Source: Macrocystis pyrifera
Lineage: Eukaryota; Sar; Phaeophyceae; Laminariales; Laminariaceae
Assembly (NCBI GenBank): GCA_031763025.1
Contig: JASSKH010000004.1
Span: forward strand, 3,348,001-3,412,000
Direction of reading: 5' to 3'
Length of the DNA: 64,000 nt
Numbering within the stretch: the stretch's first letter is position 1; each line of letters opens with the position of its first letter. The translations under genes were made by a program, and so were the position numbers. Below, in pieces: positions 11,641 through 23,179 of the stretch. The notes beneath the pieces are model-generated. The model had not been told where the DNA came from and made no database searches. It saw nothing but the letters and a program-made list of their open reading frames with translations.

Positions 11641-12071
11641 GGGTGGGTGTTTTGTTGAAGGTAAGGTGTTGTAGAGGCGGTGCGGTCAAAGTAGGCAACC
11701 TCAAAGATTTAAACGTAATAAGTGCGACATCAGCGACCTACTGACAACTCTATAGAATGAAATGATGTCGTGATAAGTAACGACCAAACACGATTCACCG
11801 AACTCTTGTGTACCGGGATTCTCATTTTATTCGACTCGTTTACAACACAAATCTTGAATTTATCAAAATTCACAGCATTTAACGACACAACGCACACAAA
11901 TGCACCATCTACGATTTACAGCCATCTGGTCCTCTCCAGGCTTCGCCCTGAGAAACGAACCCTTCAAGCCTGAGCGATGTTAGCCCCCCCCCTGACAAAA
12001 TCATAAATAACCTCTACGTAGGCTCAGCGATATTTGCACAAAATCTTTGTAACGGGCGTTTTTGGCTATGT

Positions 12072-12420
12072 AAACGTTTTTCTTGGGCGAAGTACACTAC
12101 AAAACACTTGATAATAGTGAGGAAAAAAAAAAAGCAGGGATGCTGGTCTCGCCCGAATTTCTTATTCGGGAAAGTTACGTTCTATACTGACTTCAGTACA
12201 ACCGCTGTCAAACTTCTTATTTTCCTGTCATTTACTTTTACAGTGGGCTCCTTTACCTGTGTTCTGGTATATAGAGGGCAAGATTCTGTTGTTTAACGTC
12301 AAAAGTCGACTTCAAGTAATAGTGCATATCCGCTCGAGATAAAATCCGATTGCAAAACGATGTTTCACGTTGGATTACCTGGTACTTTCCACATAGACTG
12401 GCAGTGCAGATATATTTGAT
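12072..12420 (+). repeat. diverged direct repeat, right copy
   Basis: Partner of 11248-11640; see that entry. About 430 bp of unrelated sequence separates the two copies, with no convincing coding region. Confidence 0.6.
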
Positions 12421-12825
12421 GCAGATGAAGGGTTGTGGGGGTGTCGTCACAAATATAGGCAACGAAAAACAAGAAAAAAAACATTATGTACGACTGCAGC
12501 TATTAAGAGCTGCTCTAGAATTTTATCTCGGACGACACAGAACGATCACACGTACATGAGATACTCACCGCAACGTGTCCGAAGGAAGTGGTATCTCGTA
12601 AAATATACCACTATGTTAAACACGGATACATGGAGAGTTGTCTGGTGATATAATGACGAAGTTCACTGCATTTTAGACAACATATACAACGCAGATCTAC
12701 GTCACCCTCGGCCTTCTCCAAGAAAACATATTGCAATGCACGGAAAACGCCGAGACGTTCCTTAACAAGTACCTGGTAGACGATTTCAATCGAAAAACGT
12801 ATTTTCAGCAGCAGCCAGGGCTACA

Positions 12826-14572
12826 CTAAACCCTGCACGTTAGTCCATGTTTAACGTCAGTGGCAACTAAGACAATCGCCTCTGCGACCACGACAGCCAT
12901 ATTTAAATTCCTCGTACGACCCACGGACCAATGGGAACTTGCAAGGAGGAAACTCAATTTTCCTCTGCGTTCGTTTTCCTTCTCAGGGCGAGGGTCAGCA
13001 GGCACGATACGTCCTTGCTCGTCCAAAAATGGGTCCAGGGTCGATCTGAGACTATCCACCCTTGCGTTGTGCGCATTCCTGGCAACTTCCGGAATTCTCC
13101 ATCGGTGTACGACCGCCATTCCCTCCGCCCACCCCCCCCCTGGCGATATCTACTCACAAGGCGAGGATTCACATCTCCACCCCTGCCTCCACCGTCCCGG
13201 CCGCGACGATGGGTGCCGCCAACGAATCCCGCATTGAGGGGTTAGGAGTAAACATTCGAGGCGTGGCCACGGCAGTGCTTAAACTTTTGGGCGGTGCTTG
13301 CTGCATCATCCCCCTGACGACCCCGCGGCGATTTTCATGATCGGGAGTCATGCGCGTTTCGCAGACACCGAAGCATAGCTTTGTAGTTGGCTAGCTATCT
13401 TCCTGTTGGTGGAAAAGACGAAGAGGGTGCAAAGATACCGGCGGTAGCTAAGAATATATGACGCAACCAGAAGGCAAGAATAGTGTAGCCGCAACAGCGG
13501 TGATTGGTTGTGGCCCGAAAACGACTTCGAAGCGTTCCCGCCGATTTTAGTGAGCAGCCAATCTTGTACATCCGAAAGGTACGCGCATTTGACCCAGTTT
13601 ACATATCACATTATTAGAAATTATATTACTACATTAGTACCGCTATCTATTTTTTCAAGAAAACTAGCTAGCCATCTCCCTGCCAACAAGAGTACTCCCC
13701 TTGCCTTAGCACGATTCGTAACCGCGAGCAGGCTGCCAACACACGCACCGAAGTGAACAAGCCTCTACATGTCGTTTCGATAGTTATACAGGCATCTACA
13801 CCCGCCGCTCACCTGTATATCCCTGTCGTCTGGTCGCATTAGACCCGCGACTTTGTCGTCCAGACCAAGGGCGAGACCGATCCACTCGGTGCCTGCTCTG
13901 GTTCCACCTGCAGCGTCGCCACCTCCGGCATCAGAATTATCTGGCAATTGGTTCAAAAATTATGCGGTCCATGCCAGATGAGCGTATAGGACAGTGAAAC
14001 CGAAGTCTCAATCACACGCAAGGGCTACACAATATCGTTCGCTAGCATCAGAAGTGTCAGACTCCACCATACGCAAAAAAGTAGAATGTTTACACGCATG
14101 CCATCCTCACGTTAGAGCCCCAGCAAACAACCATTGACTCACCTGCTCCTTTCGCGGTGTTCCCGGTAGGAAGGTTCTCGTTGTTGAAGTCGCCATTGCC
14201 TCCGCACCATCGTCCAGCGGTGGCTTATAAGATTCCGCCTGCGGATGATATATACGCCCCGCAACGCTAAATCATCGAAAGAGGCAGGTTGAGCAGACTC
14301 TGGCCGTGTTTTGTCTTGGCGTACCCCCCCCCCCCCCCCCCCTCCCTCAAGAAACCCTCCTCCTTCCTGAGCAGCACGCTCGCCTCTACGGCTGCATCAA
14401 ACCCCTCGTCACCGTTCGCTGCGATTTCCTGGTTGGGCGCCGGTTCGGGGCGCTGCGCCCTGGCCTGCGGCAGTGGATACCGCATGTCGTTCCGTGCAAC
14501 GCGTGCTCGTCGCTTGCCCGGCCTTTCATCACACAGGTATTGGCGGCGACCTGGCGTAACGGGCGAAAGCAC
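12826..14572 (-). CDS. candidate multi-exon host gene, minus strand (model incomplete)
   Basis: Several exon-like blocks read on the minus strand. 14143-14238 is bounded by a CAG acceptor and a CAG/GTGAGTC donor and is open in phase 0 (AESYKPPLDDGAEAM...). 13813-~13940 ends at CAG/GTGAGCG (GTEWIGLALGLDD...). 12826-13119 gives WRIPEVARNAHNARVDSLRS and related sequence. 14267-14572 is an Arg/Ala-rich frame crossing a poly-C tract. I could not join the blocks with consistent phases, so the true exon set is unknown. It could be one gene, two genes or a decayed gene. No domain was recognised. Confidence 0.3.
14322..14344. repeat. poly-C homopolymer
   Basis: About 20 consecutive C residues, reading as a poly-glycine run on the minus strand inside a candidate exon. 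The length is probably variable between individuals. Confidence 0.9.
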
Positions 14573-15202
14573 CTAGTAATGTTTCCCTCATGATCGTGAC
14601 CCCTCCCCACAGCCCGACCAGCTGCGTCCGAGCTTCCCCGTGACAGAGAGCTTCACTCGCGGAGAGTAGCTGATGCTGTACAGACACACCTATTTCGCCG
14701 ATAGGGCGTAGACGAGATCTGTTTCGCGGAGAGGGGCGTGGACGAGGGCGAGAAGGACGAGGGTACTTCTGTGTGTAGCACTCGAGGGGTGCAGGGCGTT
14801 GCGGTTACGTATTGCAGTACCGACATATTCGATGATAGAGCCTTGACCGGCGACCGTATTTTCTATTTTCCTCGATATATTTCAAACCAGGCGCCAGGTT
14901 CTCAGGTTCAGGGAACGCAGAGGCGAGGAGATGGCACACTTTGCACAGAACGACCGAGGTGGAGGTATCATATAACCTTAGTCCTGTTTTGTGTCGTTCA
15001 GACGAGCGCTCGTGCAGCGGGGAGAACGGAATGGCGCTGTTCGGCAATTGTTTCTCCAGCAGGCATGCCGTCATAGCGGCGTGTTATCGAGACGAGTATG
15101 CTACCAATTTCAACTTGGCGAGCGGGTGCAAGTACAAGGTATTCGCCGCTTCTACGCCGCAGTTGTTAAAAAACCTGCGCAGCATCCGCTTTGATGGTGG
15201 TA

Positions 15203-16476
15203 CTAGTCAGCGCAGGGGGGCCATCGAGCAGAAAGAAAGGCGGTCGCCGTGCAAGTTGGTGCAAAGACAAAAAAAGAGTGCAGGTACTCCTGCCAAAAAA
15301 AAAGGGACACAGGAAAAAAAACGTACCAAGATGTTATTTGTCGCGGTTGGCTACGCTCACCTTGATCGACCCTCGAGAGCAGTAGGGAACGTCTCCTTTG
15401 TGAACCCAGAAGGGACCCTCTGCATGTGGGAGAGGAAGGGCGTGCCGTGTTAGGGGGGTGCATTAATGGCCGCCCCTTTTTACTCCCCGAATCGACCGTC
15501 TCCCACCCGCGTCCACACCAGGAACCTCCTCCTTTTCCACACGGCTGGTCGCTCTTAAGAAGGGCATGAACAACATCGGCGGCGGCGGGGGGGGCGAACA
15601 CGATACTCGGCAGGGACTCCATCTCTAGCTTTTGGAGAAGACGGGCCGGCTGGATCACGACGATCAGCTCGTTCTCCATGTACTGATCCCCGTTGCCTCC
15701 GTTGCCTCCTGAAGCATTGGGCGGTCAGTACAGGAGTCATCTGGGGATGGGTTCAACAAGCGAGACGGACGACGGACGACCGGTACAGGCGATGTCGAGT
15801 TGTAGAAAGACAAACTGCATCACTGGTTCTGACGAAACAGGCAAGTCTGCTCTTGACCACCGTCATAACATTGCTAAGTTGGTGGTTGTTTTGCTGTTCT
15901 CTGGCTGCTGGGTCAAGCGTGCAACATAAAAACAGAGTAATACAACCTGCAGTTCACCTGTGAATACAACCGAATGGGCGGCTTCAAGCCGTTGCCCCCG
16001 TAGATCTTGAGCCTGGTCTCGTAGGAGAGCTCGAGCTGTCTGATAGGTTGCTCCCTGCTGCTACGGCTGCCTGGTCTGCTGACGTGGTTGTTGCTGTTGT
16101 TGTGCTGCTGCTGCTGCTGCTGCCGCTGCTTGCTGTCGTTGGTGCAGGCACTGGTGCTTCTCTCTACTGCTGTAGTAAAATAGCACGGCCTTCCCCTTGA
16201 AGTCGACTGCTTTGAGAGTGCTGCTGCTGGCGGCTGTTGGTACTCCTCCTGGCACTGCTTCTCCTCTACGGCGTCTGAAGCCTGACACGGAGAGCGCTGA
16301 CTGCTGCTGCTGCTGCTGCTGCTGCTGCCGCTGCTGCTGTTCTGCTGCTGCTGTGCTGCTGCTGCTACTGCTCTTGTGCTGATGATGTGCTGGCGCCGCG
16401 AGGAAAGTGCGGCTCGTACACGAAACGTGACAGTCCAGTGATTTCGGGGTGATTTCGGACGCTTGGCCAATGACAT
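15203..16476 (-). CDS. four-exon gene, ~287 aa, Q/S-rich N-terminus, unknown function
   Basis: Four minus-strand exons join in phase: 16476-15958, 15682-15484, 15419-15361 and 15289-15203. They total 864 nt including a TAG stop. Donors are CAG/GTGAAC, GGA/GTAAAA and AAG/GTGAGC. Acceptors are GATCAG, CATGCAG and a T-rich tract ending GGCAG. Introns are 275, 64 and 71 bp. The protein has a low-complexity N-terminus (Ala, Gln4, Ser9 and Gln7 runs from CAG/CTG repeats). An ordinary-looking C-terminal half follows (LELSYETRLKIYGGNG, MENELIVVIQPARLLQKLE, GPFWVHKGDVPYCSRGSIK). I do not recognise the family. The ATG at 16476 is the first in the open frame and sits 45 bp below a TATA-like box. Exon 1 could instead begin at a downstream acceptor. 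Confidence 0.6.
16075..16380. repeat. CAG/CTG trinucleotide tracts
   Basis: Two clusters of CTG repeats (about 16087-16130 and 16300-16375), read as poly-Gln or poly-Ser on the minus strand in exon 1 of the four-exon gene. Antisense poly-Leu/Cys frames here are artefacts. Confidence 0.9.
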
Positions 16477-16566
16477 GCGCCGACTTTAAAACCCGTACTT
16501 TAATCTCGCTCGGTAAATCGTAAATATATATAGGGTTTGACCAATGAGAGTGCGCCGACTTTAAGA
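16465..16566 (-). promoter_or_regulatory. putative promoter: TATA-like box and repeated CCAAT segment
   Basis: Minus strand: ATTGG (inverted CCAAT, 16541-16545), then CCTATATATATTTA (16521-16534), then the start ATG (16476). A ~25-bp segment (CCAATGA, then GCGCCGACTTTAA) occurs twice, at about 16467-16490 and 16541-16565, and the proximal copy contains the start codon. Its position in front of the four-exon gene supports a promoter role. Confidence 0.4.
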
Positions 16567-17008
16567 TTCCCACCCGACCTATAGGCCCAGAGAGGCTGAC
16601 CTTTCTTTGCTACATCCCCGGCTATGTACCGCCTCCGAATACTACTGAAACCCAATATCACCTCAGGGTTCATAATATAGAACAACATATTGGAAAATGG
16701 GCAATGGAAAGCACCCCTCCCCACCTCTGTTGGCTGTGAACTAGAGCCAACGTTGACGGGTAAGTCTGGCGAACAGGTGCCGTGCAATACTGTTATCCAT
16801 TAGCACCTGATAGGTGGCAAGGGAAAGACGACAGCACCCAGGGAAGCAGCGCTGCCTCTCACGGGTATTCTTAGATTCGCGTACGATTATAAATACTTTA
16901 CACAAGCCGGTATCTATTCGCACTGCTTTATGTAAAAGGAGAGAAGAGAGGACTTTGGAGGCAAGCCGATTACCAGCACACTGCGGCAGCACAGCAGCAG
17001 TGTGCACC

Positions 17009-17233
17009 ATGGAGCAGCAATCATCAGCGAGCAACGAGTGTGGAGCAACGCCCAGGGCCCCCCACTGGACGCAAACCTACGAAAAGTGGGATGGCTGGAA
17101 GGTGAACTTGATTACAGAGTATAGGCCCGCCAATAAGAAAGTGCCCAATAAGAACATAATGCTCACTTTTTGGAGAACGCTGAAAAAACTGGGTTACGGC
17201 TCAGTGGTGAAATCTACACTAAATCCCATATAA
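17009..17233 (+). CDS. small hypothetical ORF, 74 aa
   Basis: It begins at ATG in a good eukaryotic context (CACCATGG). A TATA-like ATTATAAATAC lies about 120 bp upstream. The composition looks like protein (HWTQTYEKWDGWKVNLITEY, NIMLTFWRTLKKLGYG), and a basic, aromatic-rich C-terminus ends at a stop. A segment around 17122-17145 recurs inverted near 17300-17320 (GGCCCGCCAAYAAGAAA), so part of this may be repeat-derived. No family was recognised. An upstream in-frame methionine at 16814 would extend it. Confidence 0.3.
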   Translation: MEQQSSASNECGATPRAPHWTQTYEKWDGWKVNLITEYRPANKKVPNKNIMLTFWRTLKKLGYGSVVKSTLNPI

Positions 17234-17239
17234 CAGCCT

Positions 17240-18650
17240 ATGGTCAAAGTCGTCTGAAGATGGCGTCCCAGTAAAAATCTCAGGCTTGCCCAGAGTAGGT
17301 GTTTCTTGTTGGCGGGCCCAAACTGTACACGAAAAGCTGATCGGGGGTGAAAATGGCTGCCGTACGTTCGAACATAAATCGCCTCGCTCGCGCCTACAGC
17401 GAAACTCTTGGCCCGAGTTGTCACACGGGAGACAACTACGAGTGCGCCAGGTACACATAAAAAGGTTGGGGCTGGGCTGGGCTTCAAGGCTCCCCGTAAA
17501 ACTACAGCAGTAATTAGTTGCGTGGAGGAGTACGCCAACTGACCAACCTGAAAAGCGGCAACAATAAGCACACGTCGAGCCGCAAACGCGTCAGAATTAA
17601 CACTGCGGTTTACGTAGTCAGTCTGTTTCCTATGCGGTTCGATTTCGAGCTTCAGATTGGTATTGTTCGATCCCAAGAATGAAAGTTTCTGCTTATGCAG
17701 TCCGAATATGCAAAATCTGACCGGACAAAAATCGATCTGAGAATCCAATGGCCGAAGTCGTCAGATTTTGGCCCAAAATCCGACGACCCTGGGTCATCAA
17801 ATTTTCAAATAGAAAATGGCATGGTCTCTGATTTCATTATGTTATCGACGACTACATCAAGCAGCAGCTGAACGATCGATGAGTTGGATGGTGACACAGC
17901 TGTATATTTAGCGACGTTGCTTCGCGCCGTCCCGCGTTCGGCGGGCGGCGCATCTCAATCAGGTATGCGTTGAGCGTCATCTCTCATTTTTCGTTCGATT
18001 CGGATCGTTTTATATTGTTTTCAATACTTCGGGTTAATTTCGGGGTAATTTTCCCAATCTTTTAAAAAAGTGGTCAATGTTCAAGGATGTTTTTTTGAAG
18101 ACCGGTTTTGAATTCCTCTTGGCCGCGAGATTCTGGAGCACTTTGATTCACGTGTCAATTCTCAAACACGTCAGAGAAACAACCGGTTCCCCTTTCGAAA
18201 CATTGTTCTGCCTGGGCCATATGAATGAGAAAATATGGCGCTAAGGCCAGTCAGTGTCGAATATCAGTCTTGCCAAGCAGGACAGGATGAGGAGGGGCAG
18301 GTCCTGGAGGAAGACGAAAGAAGACAAGTGAAGTGAAGTGAACGAGTGTGCGTGTGTACTGTCGATCGATCACGGAGCTCTCAAGTCCCAAGACCCCCAG
18401 CGGTGAAAGCCAAACTCGAACCAAAACATCTTGACTAGACTCGAAACATAATTTCGGGGTCCTGCCGCACGTAAACCCGAGATAGATCCAACGGAGCTCG
18501 ACCGCATAGTACTAAATCGGCATGGACACACCGCACTGCTTGTACTGCTTTAGCACGTTGTACTGCTGCTGTGACGTACTCGCTATAGGCGACTACTATA
18601 TATTTACCGATCAGCGACTTGGTGTAGGCTATTGGCTGCAGCTGGGTAGC
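17240..18650. other. no gene supported
   Basis: A 184-codon minus-strand frame (17194-17748) exists but has no domain and overlaps the inverted segment noted at 17300-17320. Between 17750 and 18650 I see no coding signal, only a small palindrome (CGCCGTCCCGCG...CGGGCGGCG, 17928-17950) and a GTGAAGTGAAGTGAA run near 18330. Confidence 0.4.
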
Positions 18651-18659
18651 ATGGTAGCT

Positions 18660-19310
18660 ATCCTTAGTGTACGGGACACTACTGTCTGTAGATTTTTCGC
18701 TTTTGTGCCTTGGGATTGGTTTCGTTGGGTTTCCATGGATGATTTGTCTGGTTTCGCGGTTTGTATTGGGGTTTGGGATTAAGGTCCCATTTGCGGTTTT
18801 TCACCGGTCATCGTGGTTTTCGATGCGTTGTGGTACGTTGTCGGGTTTTGTTTAGGTTTTCGTGATTTCTGGTGGACCTTCCGTGGTTTCTCGTGGGTAT
18901 TGCTTTTCGTTTCTTGTTTTACAATTGGCTTTTCGTGTAGTATATTGTAGTTTTTTAGGGGTTTTCGTTGTACTTTCGTATTCGTTCGTGGGAGTAAGAC
19001 ATAAACATTTTTGTGGCTTTGGATTTGTTGTGTTGGGTTTATATGGAGTTTTCGTCGGGATTTGGTGTTCTCAGGATGATTTCGCGATATTCGGTGTCTG
19101 CGTAAGTTCTCGCCAGGCTTTCTGAGGCTCACGTGAGTTTTCGGCTTTTGCTCAGAAACTTTTGCGGACTTTGGGAATATGCGTGCTTTTTCGTAGTTAC
19201 TTCGGGTTATTCCTGTGGGGTGTTTGCGCCATTTCATGTTTTTTGTGAGTTTTCTTGTTGTTGGTGGTGCTTCGTGGGGGTTTCATTGCATGTTCGTTTT
19301 GTTCTCCTTG
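18660..19310. repeat. G+T-skewed low-complexity tract
   Basis: About 650 bp in which the plus strand is dominated by G and T with frequent TTTCG / GGTTTTCG blocks. The skew removes stop codons on the minus strand and makes a Lys/Pro-rich 152-codon frame (18779-19237) that I do not regard as a gene. Confidence 0.7.
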
Positions 19311-20270
19311 ATACAAGCTGAACCCAGCGACAGGCGAAACATGCTGGCTTCCAATATTAGCACCATTTTTGTTCTAGAGGGGTCAAACGAAATAGGCATG
19401 GCTGTTCTTCATAGCACTGAACTGTGAACAAGCCGGGGGCGGTCTAATATTTTTTTCTATATAATACATTTTTATTTGGTCTTCAAGACTCGTTTTTTTT
19501 AGGAGTCGTCGGGCAACTTGGACCTTGACTGACCAACGCAACATCCATTAGTGAAAATACTTGCTCTCAATATTGTCTGCCTCTAGGAAGAAAAATCTTG
19601 CGATATTTTGTTCCCCGACAATCTTAAACCTTGGCGCACAAATGATGCATATGCCACAGAAAGAAACGCATGCTATGTGCATGAAAACCAGCAATTTCGG
19701 CCGGATAAAAGGCCAACCGTATGGCTCGAAAAGAGGCCTACAGAATACCTTGTAGACCTACTTTTCGTTTGTTTGCTTTTTTGAGCCACACCAAAGGTCA
19801 ACCAAGACCATTTCTACGGCAGTACGTATGCAAGCCCCATAATATCATGAACGCACCAACAAATGTGGTCGCGTGGTCACCAACAAAATGCCAGGACAAC
19901 CGACCCTATTCTACGTCTGCAATACGTGATGCTGGCATGTCTTCATACTTGGTTTGCTAATAGTCTGCTTAAGTACTGCTGATGTCCAAATACTTGCCGA
20001 TATCTCACGACCTACAGCTCTGATCTACGAAAACATCCCCTCGATGCGTTCCCCTTGTTGAAACGGTCTTTGTGTATGTGCATCAAGTTTGTGTCGGATG
20101 TTGCAACGTACGAAATGTCCCGGAAACACAATGCGTGGGCGTCATTCGAGCTTTGGAGTAATCAGGTAGCGTGGTATATATCACGGCTATCCCATCTTCT
20201 TCCACCTCTAAAGAGATTGAAAAGCACCCTACTGTCTACCTCGGGGATGGGTTACCGCGTGCGGCACATT
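19310..20270. other. no gene supported
   Basis: Only short plus-strand frames (64-79 codons), without splice signals or motifs. Confidence 0.4.
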
Positions 20271-20277
20271 CATGGGT

Positions 20278-20631
20278 TTAAAGCAGCAAAATAGAGCAGG
20301 CTGAGGCATCTGTTACACGCATTGGGCAAACCTGGAGCACGCCGTTCGCATAGGTTGTGAAGATGTCCATGACGCAAGGGGCCACGCGCATATCGACGCC
20401 ACGAACCACTTTAGCGTCCCCGATCGACGACACGTTCTTGGGTTGGTCTGCGACGCTTGACATCAATTCCAGGAAGGTCTGCCGCCGCTCGTGATGGTCC
20501 GTCTTGGTCCTCGGCAGTCTGCGGAGCTTGTCGCCGAGTTTACTGATCCGATTCTCAGTACGCCTGGCTAAACCTGAGATTAACTTCAGTAACAACAACA
20601 GAGGGACCGGGATAAGAACACGAGGTATCAC
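20278..20631 (-). CDS. hypothetical ORF or exon, 117 aa
   Basis: A minus-strand frame whose middle and C-terminal portions look protein-like (RISKLGDKLRRLPRTKTDHH, TFLELMSSVADQ, VRGVDMRVAPCVMDIFTTY). The N-terminal segment MIPRVLIPVPLLLLLKLISG is hydrophobic and could be a signal peptide or anchor, or simply upstream sequence. No family was recognised and no clear splice partners were found. Confidence 0.3.
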   Translation of the reverse strand: MIPRVLIPVPLLLLLKLISGLARRTENRISKLGDKLRRLPRTKTDHHERRQTFLELMSSVADQPKNVSSIGDAKVVRGVDMRVAPCVMDIFTTYANGVLQVCPMRVTDASACSILLL

Positions 20632-20639
20632 GTTCGCTT

Positions 20640-22170
20640 TGTTTGATTAGTGCAGAGTTGCGAATCTCATGGGGCAAACCACCCTTGCAAGAACTCTTGC
20701 AGAATATTTCACACTTCTGCTGTGCGTGGGCACAGAGCGTTGCGCACGAAACATATTTACAGCCATTTGGTCAGTCTAAGGACCGTACCGTTTTTCGAAG
20801 AAACGGTGGTGATGCATTATAGGCGAGCCAAAGAAGACCGGAACGAACCAAGAGGCAGTGGGTATTGGGAGCCGTGTTAAAATGACCAGACAAAACGCAG
20901 CGTTGCTCGAAACAGCGGCGAGCAAAACACATAGGCTGCCTGCGAGTACCAACGCTCGTACGTCACCTGACATCCGCACTCGCACTTGGGTGATTAGCAC
21001 ATACACTAAGGGTCTGTTCTGAGAATACAAAACATACTCACGGCCACACATCAGAGATTGCCGACAAGGTCAGCACGACGTATGTTGTGAGTTGAGGGGG
21101 GTCAAAATGGAGTAAAATACACGGAAGGGTGTTTGTCACACCCAACCGTGGTGTTATTTTCTCTTGGCGTAATCTTACGCTGTGATGTCGTGCTGTTTAA
21201 AAAAATGGATAGTTGTGTACGGTGCCGTACGGTGCGGATGTTTTTCGATTTCACACGGTTCGGATGATTTTCGTTTGATACCGTACGATGGGGTGCGGTT
21301 CAGTAAAAACCGGTTAAACTAAACTCCACCCCACACCGCAAGGCACCCACCCGCACGGTATACTTGATTCGTAGGTTCTCAAGGTCTGACTGCGTCTTTG
21401 TGCTTGTGAAAATCGCGCACACAAAGTGAGTACAGTTACCGGGGCACGCTCCCTTCCGAGTGGAAGGAGGTTCGACTCACCCACTTTGCCACACCGTACC
21501 GTGAGCCGCAAAAGAACGTGCCCGATAAGGTATACAAAAAATGGTGTTTTCGTACTTTGCAGGCTCTGTGAACATTTTCTACGGCGTCGTATTAGATATT
21601 GACGCAGGTTGGGGCACGCTTGGGCACGTCTCGTGTTGCTTTCCCTGCTGTACCCGTCCCCTTATTACGCTGCAAGAGGCGACAGTATACTCCGCTATAC
21701 ACATGGTTCGTCTTTGAATGTTTTTGCTACCATATTGCAGACACGATGTGGGACCGTAGCGGCCATACACACGCCCCCCCCAGCAGGAATCACCTATGAT
21801 CCCTCCTAAGGTCTGCTTCATAACTTGCGAACCGTTTCCTGACCGACAGAGGTATTGATAGTCTAAGACCCGAAAAAACCTACATGCTGGTTCAGCGATA
21901 TCACCCCCATATTTGTCAGACACGAATGCCGATCGCAAAATCTATCCTGGTGTCAAATTGGTGTTATGTCACTGACCGCCAAATGAACAACGGAAAAGGG
22001 TAACACAAGCGGTTTCTTTATTGAGATCCTGTAGCTGGCACGAGCAGCCAAAACGTGTCTCGACCAAAGATGGGCACTCTATAGGAACAAAACTGGCTAA
22101 CCACGGTTGTTGGGAACCCAGGAGGAGTGAGTGACTAGTACGTGACTACTCTGTTTTCCAAAAAAACAGC
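20640..22170. other. no gene supported; GTGCGGTTCGG-type short repeats
   Basis: It contains short repeats of the type GTACGGTGCCG / CACGGTTCGGATGATTTTCG (21215-21310) partly mirrored by CCCCACACCGCA (21330-21345). A possible stem CAAAGTG...CACTTTG surrounds a GGTTCGACTC box at about 21423-21494; I do not call it a tRNA. Confidence 0.4.
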
Positions 22171-22173
22171 TTA

Positions 22174-22278
22174 TTGCGGGGGACCATAGTAAATAAGACC
22201 AAATATTGTTAGTAACAATAGGTAAATATATAGTTTTTCATGTATGCCATAGGTCCTATTAACTATGGACCCCCGTAA
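22174..22278 (-). mobile_element. TA-flanked MITE, copy 2
   Basis: Termini TTGCGGGGGACCATAG and CTATGGACCCCCGTAA, with TA duplicated on both sides (22172-22173 and 22279-22280). The interior is reversed relative to copy 1 (ACCAAATATTG leads). Confidence 0.88.
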
Positions 22279-23074
22279 TAGCAGTTTTTGAGGTCCTGTA
22301 CACCGGTGGACAAAATATCCGGTAGACGTCTTGTGCGATAAACCGAGAAGACGTGCCTGCGTTCAGCTGTGAGCAAACGTGAGAACTCAACGTGGCAGAA
22401 ATAGAAGTTGGTTGATCCAATGTTTGATTGTGCCTATAGCTTCGAGTCTAAAACAGATCAGCCTGAACGTAGGTGGATTCAGCGTCGATTGTGCGGGGGG
22501 ATAGTCGACATAGGATCACACTCCCACACCCCACACTCAACAGTCGTGTCATGCGTTGAGACAAGCAGGGCGACGCTTTTGCTTGTACTGGTCGCCCGAC
22601 GGTAGTAGCCATGGCGGTGATCCGTGGACCTTCGGGAGCACTGAGTTTGCAGACCTTTGGTTTTGGTAGTTTCGATGCAGTCTGACTCGTAGTGTTAGGT
22701 CTAAAAAAAACACCTGGGCATTTCTCGGAACTTCTTTTCCAACCGGGGGCAATATCCCGCTGCAAACAATGACCCCAGGATGCCACGGCGGTACTATTCG
22801 TATCGGATCTTGCCCCCGCGGAACTCTCCTGGACCGGATTCAACAACGACGGGATTCAACGGAGCATTTTTTGCGGGATCTAGACACAACGGCGGCCGAC
22901 TGGTGTGTTTGTGACGGACCTTGCCACCGTGGAACTCCCCGGGGAGGGGCGTACCTACGACGGGACTTAGCCCGCAGGAAATACCTAAGCGATGGCCCGA
23001 AAGTATTTGTTGCGTCAACAGGAATTCAGTATTGTATACAAGGTACCGGGTACGAGATTTGTGATGTAGTACTA

Positions 23075-23178
23075 TTACGAGGGACCATAGTAAATAGAAC
23101 CTACGGTACACACAAAAACGGTATATTTCCCTATTTTTACAAACAATAGTTGGTCGTATTTACTCAGGTCCCCCGTAT
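23075..23178 (+). mobile_element. TA-flanked MITE, copy 3
   Basis: Left terminus TTACGAGGGACCATAG after TA. The right terminus GGTCCCCCGTATT has diverged. The interior carries CCTACGGTACACACAAAAAC like copy 1. Confidence 0.82.
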
Positions 23179-23179
23179 T

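Noticed and set aside
17194-17748. 184-codon minus-strand ORF
   Set aside because: No domain, overlapping a more protein-like plus-strand ORF end and an inverted repeat; insufficient support for a gene.
18779-19237. 152-codon Lys/Pro-rich ORF on the minus strand
   Set aside because: The A+C skew of that strand suppresses stop codons. There are no domains, and the composition changes with the skew boundaries.
21423-21494. Possible tRNA with GGTTCGACTC box and CAAAGTG...CACTTTG ends
   Set aside because: The T-arm and D-arm do not pair well and no anticodon arm of normal shape could be drawn.
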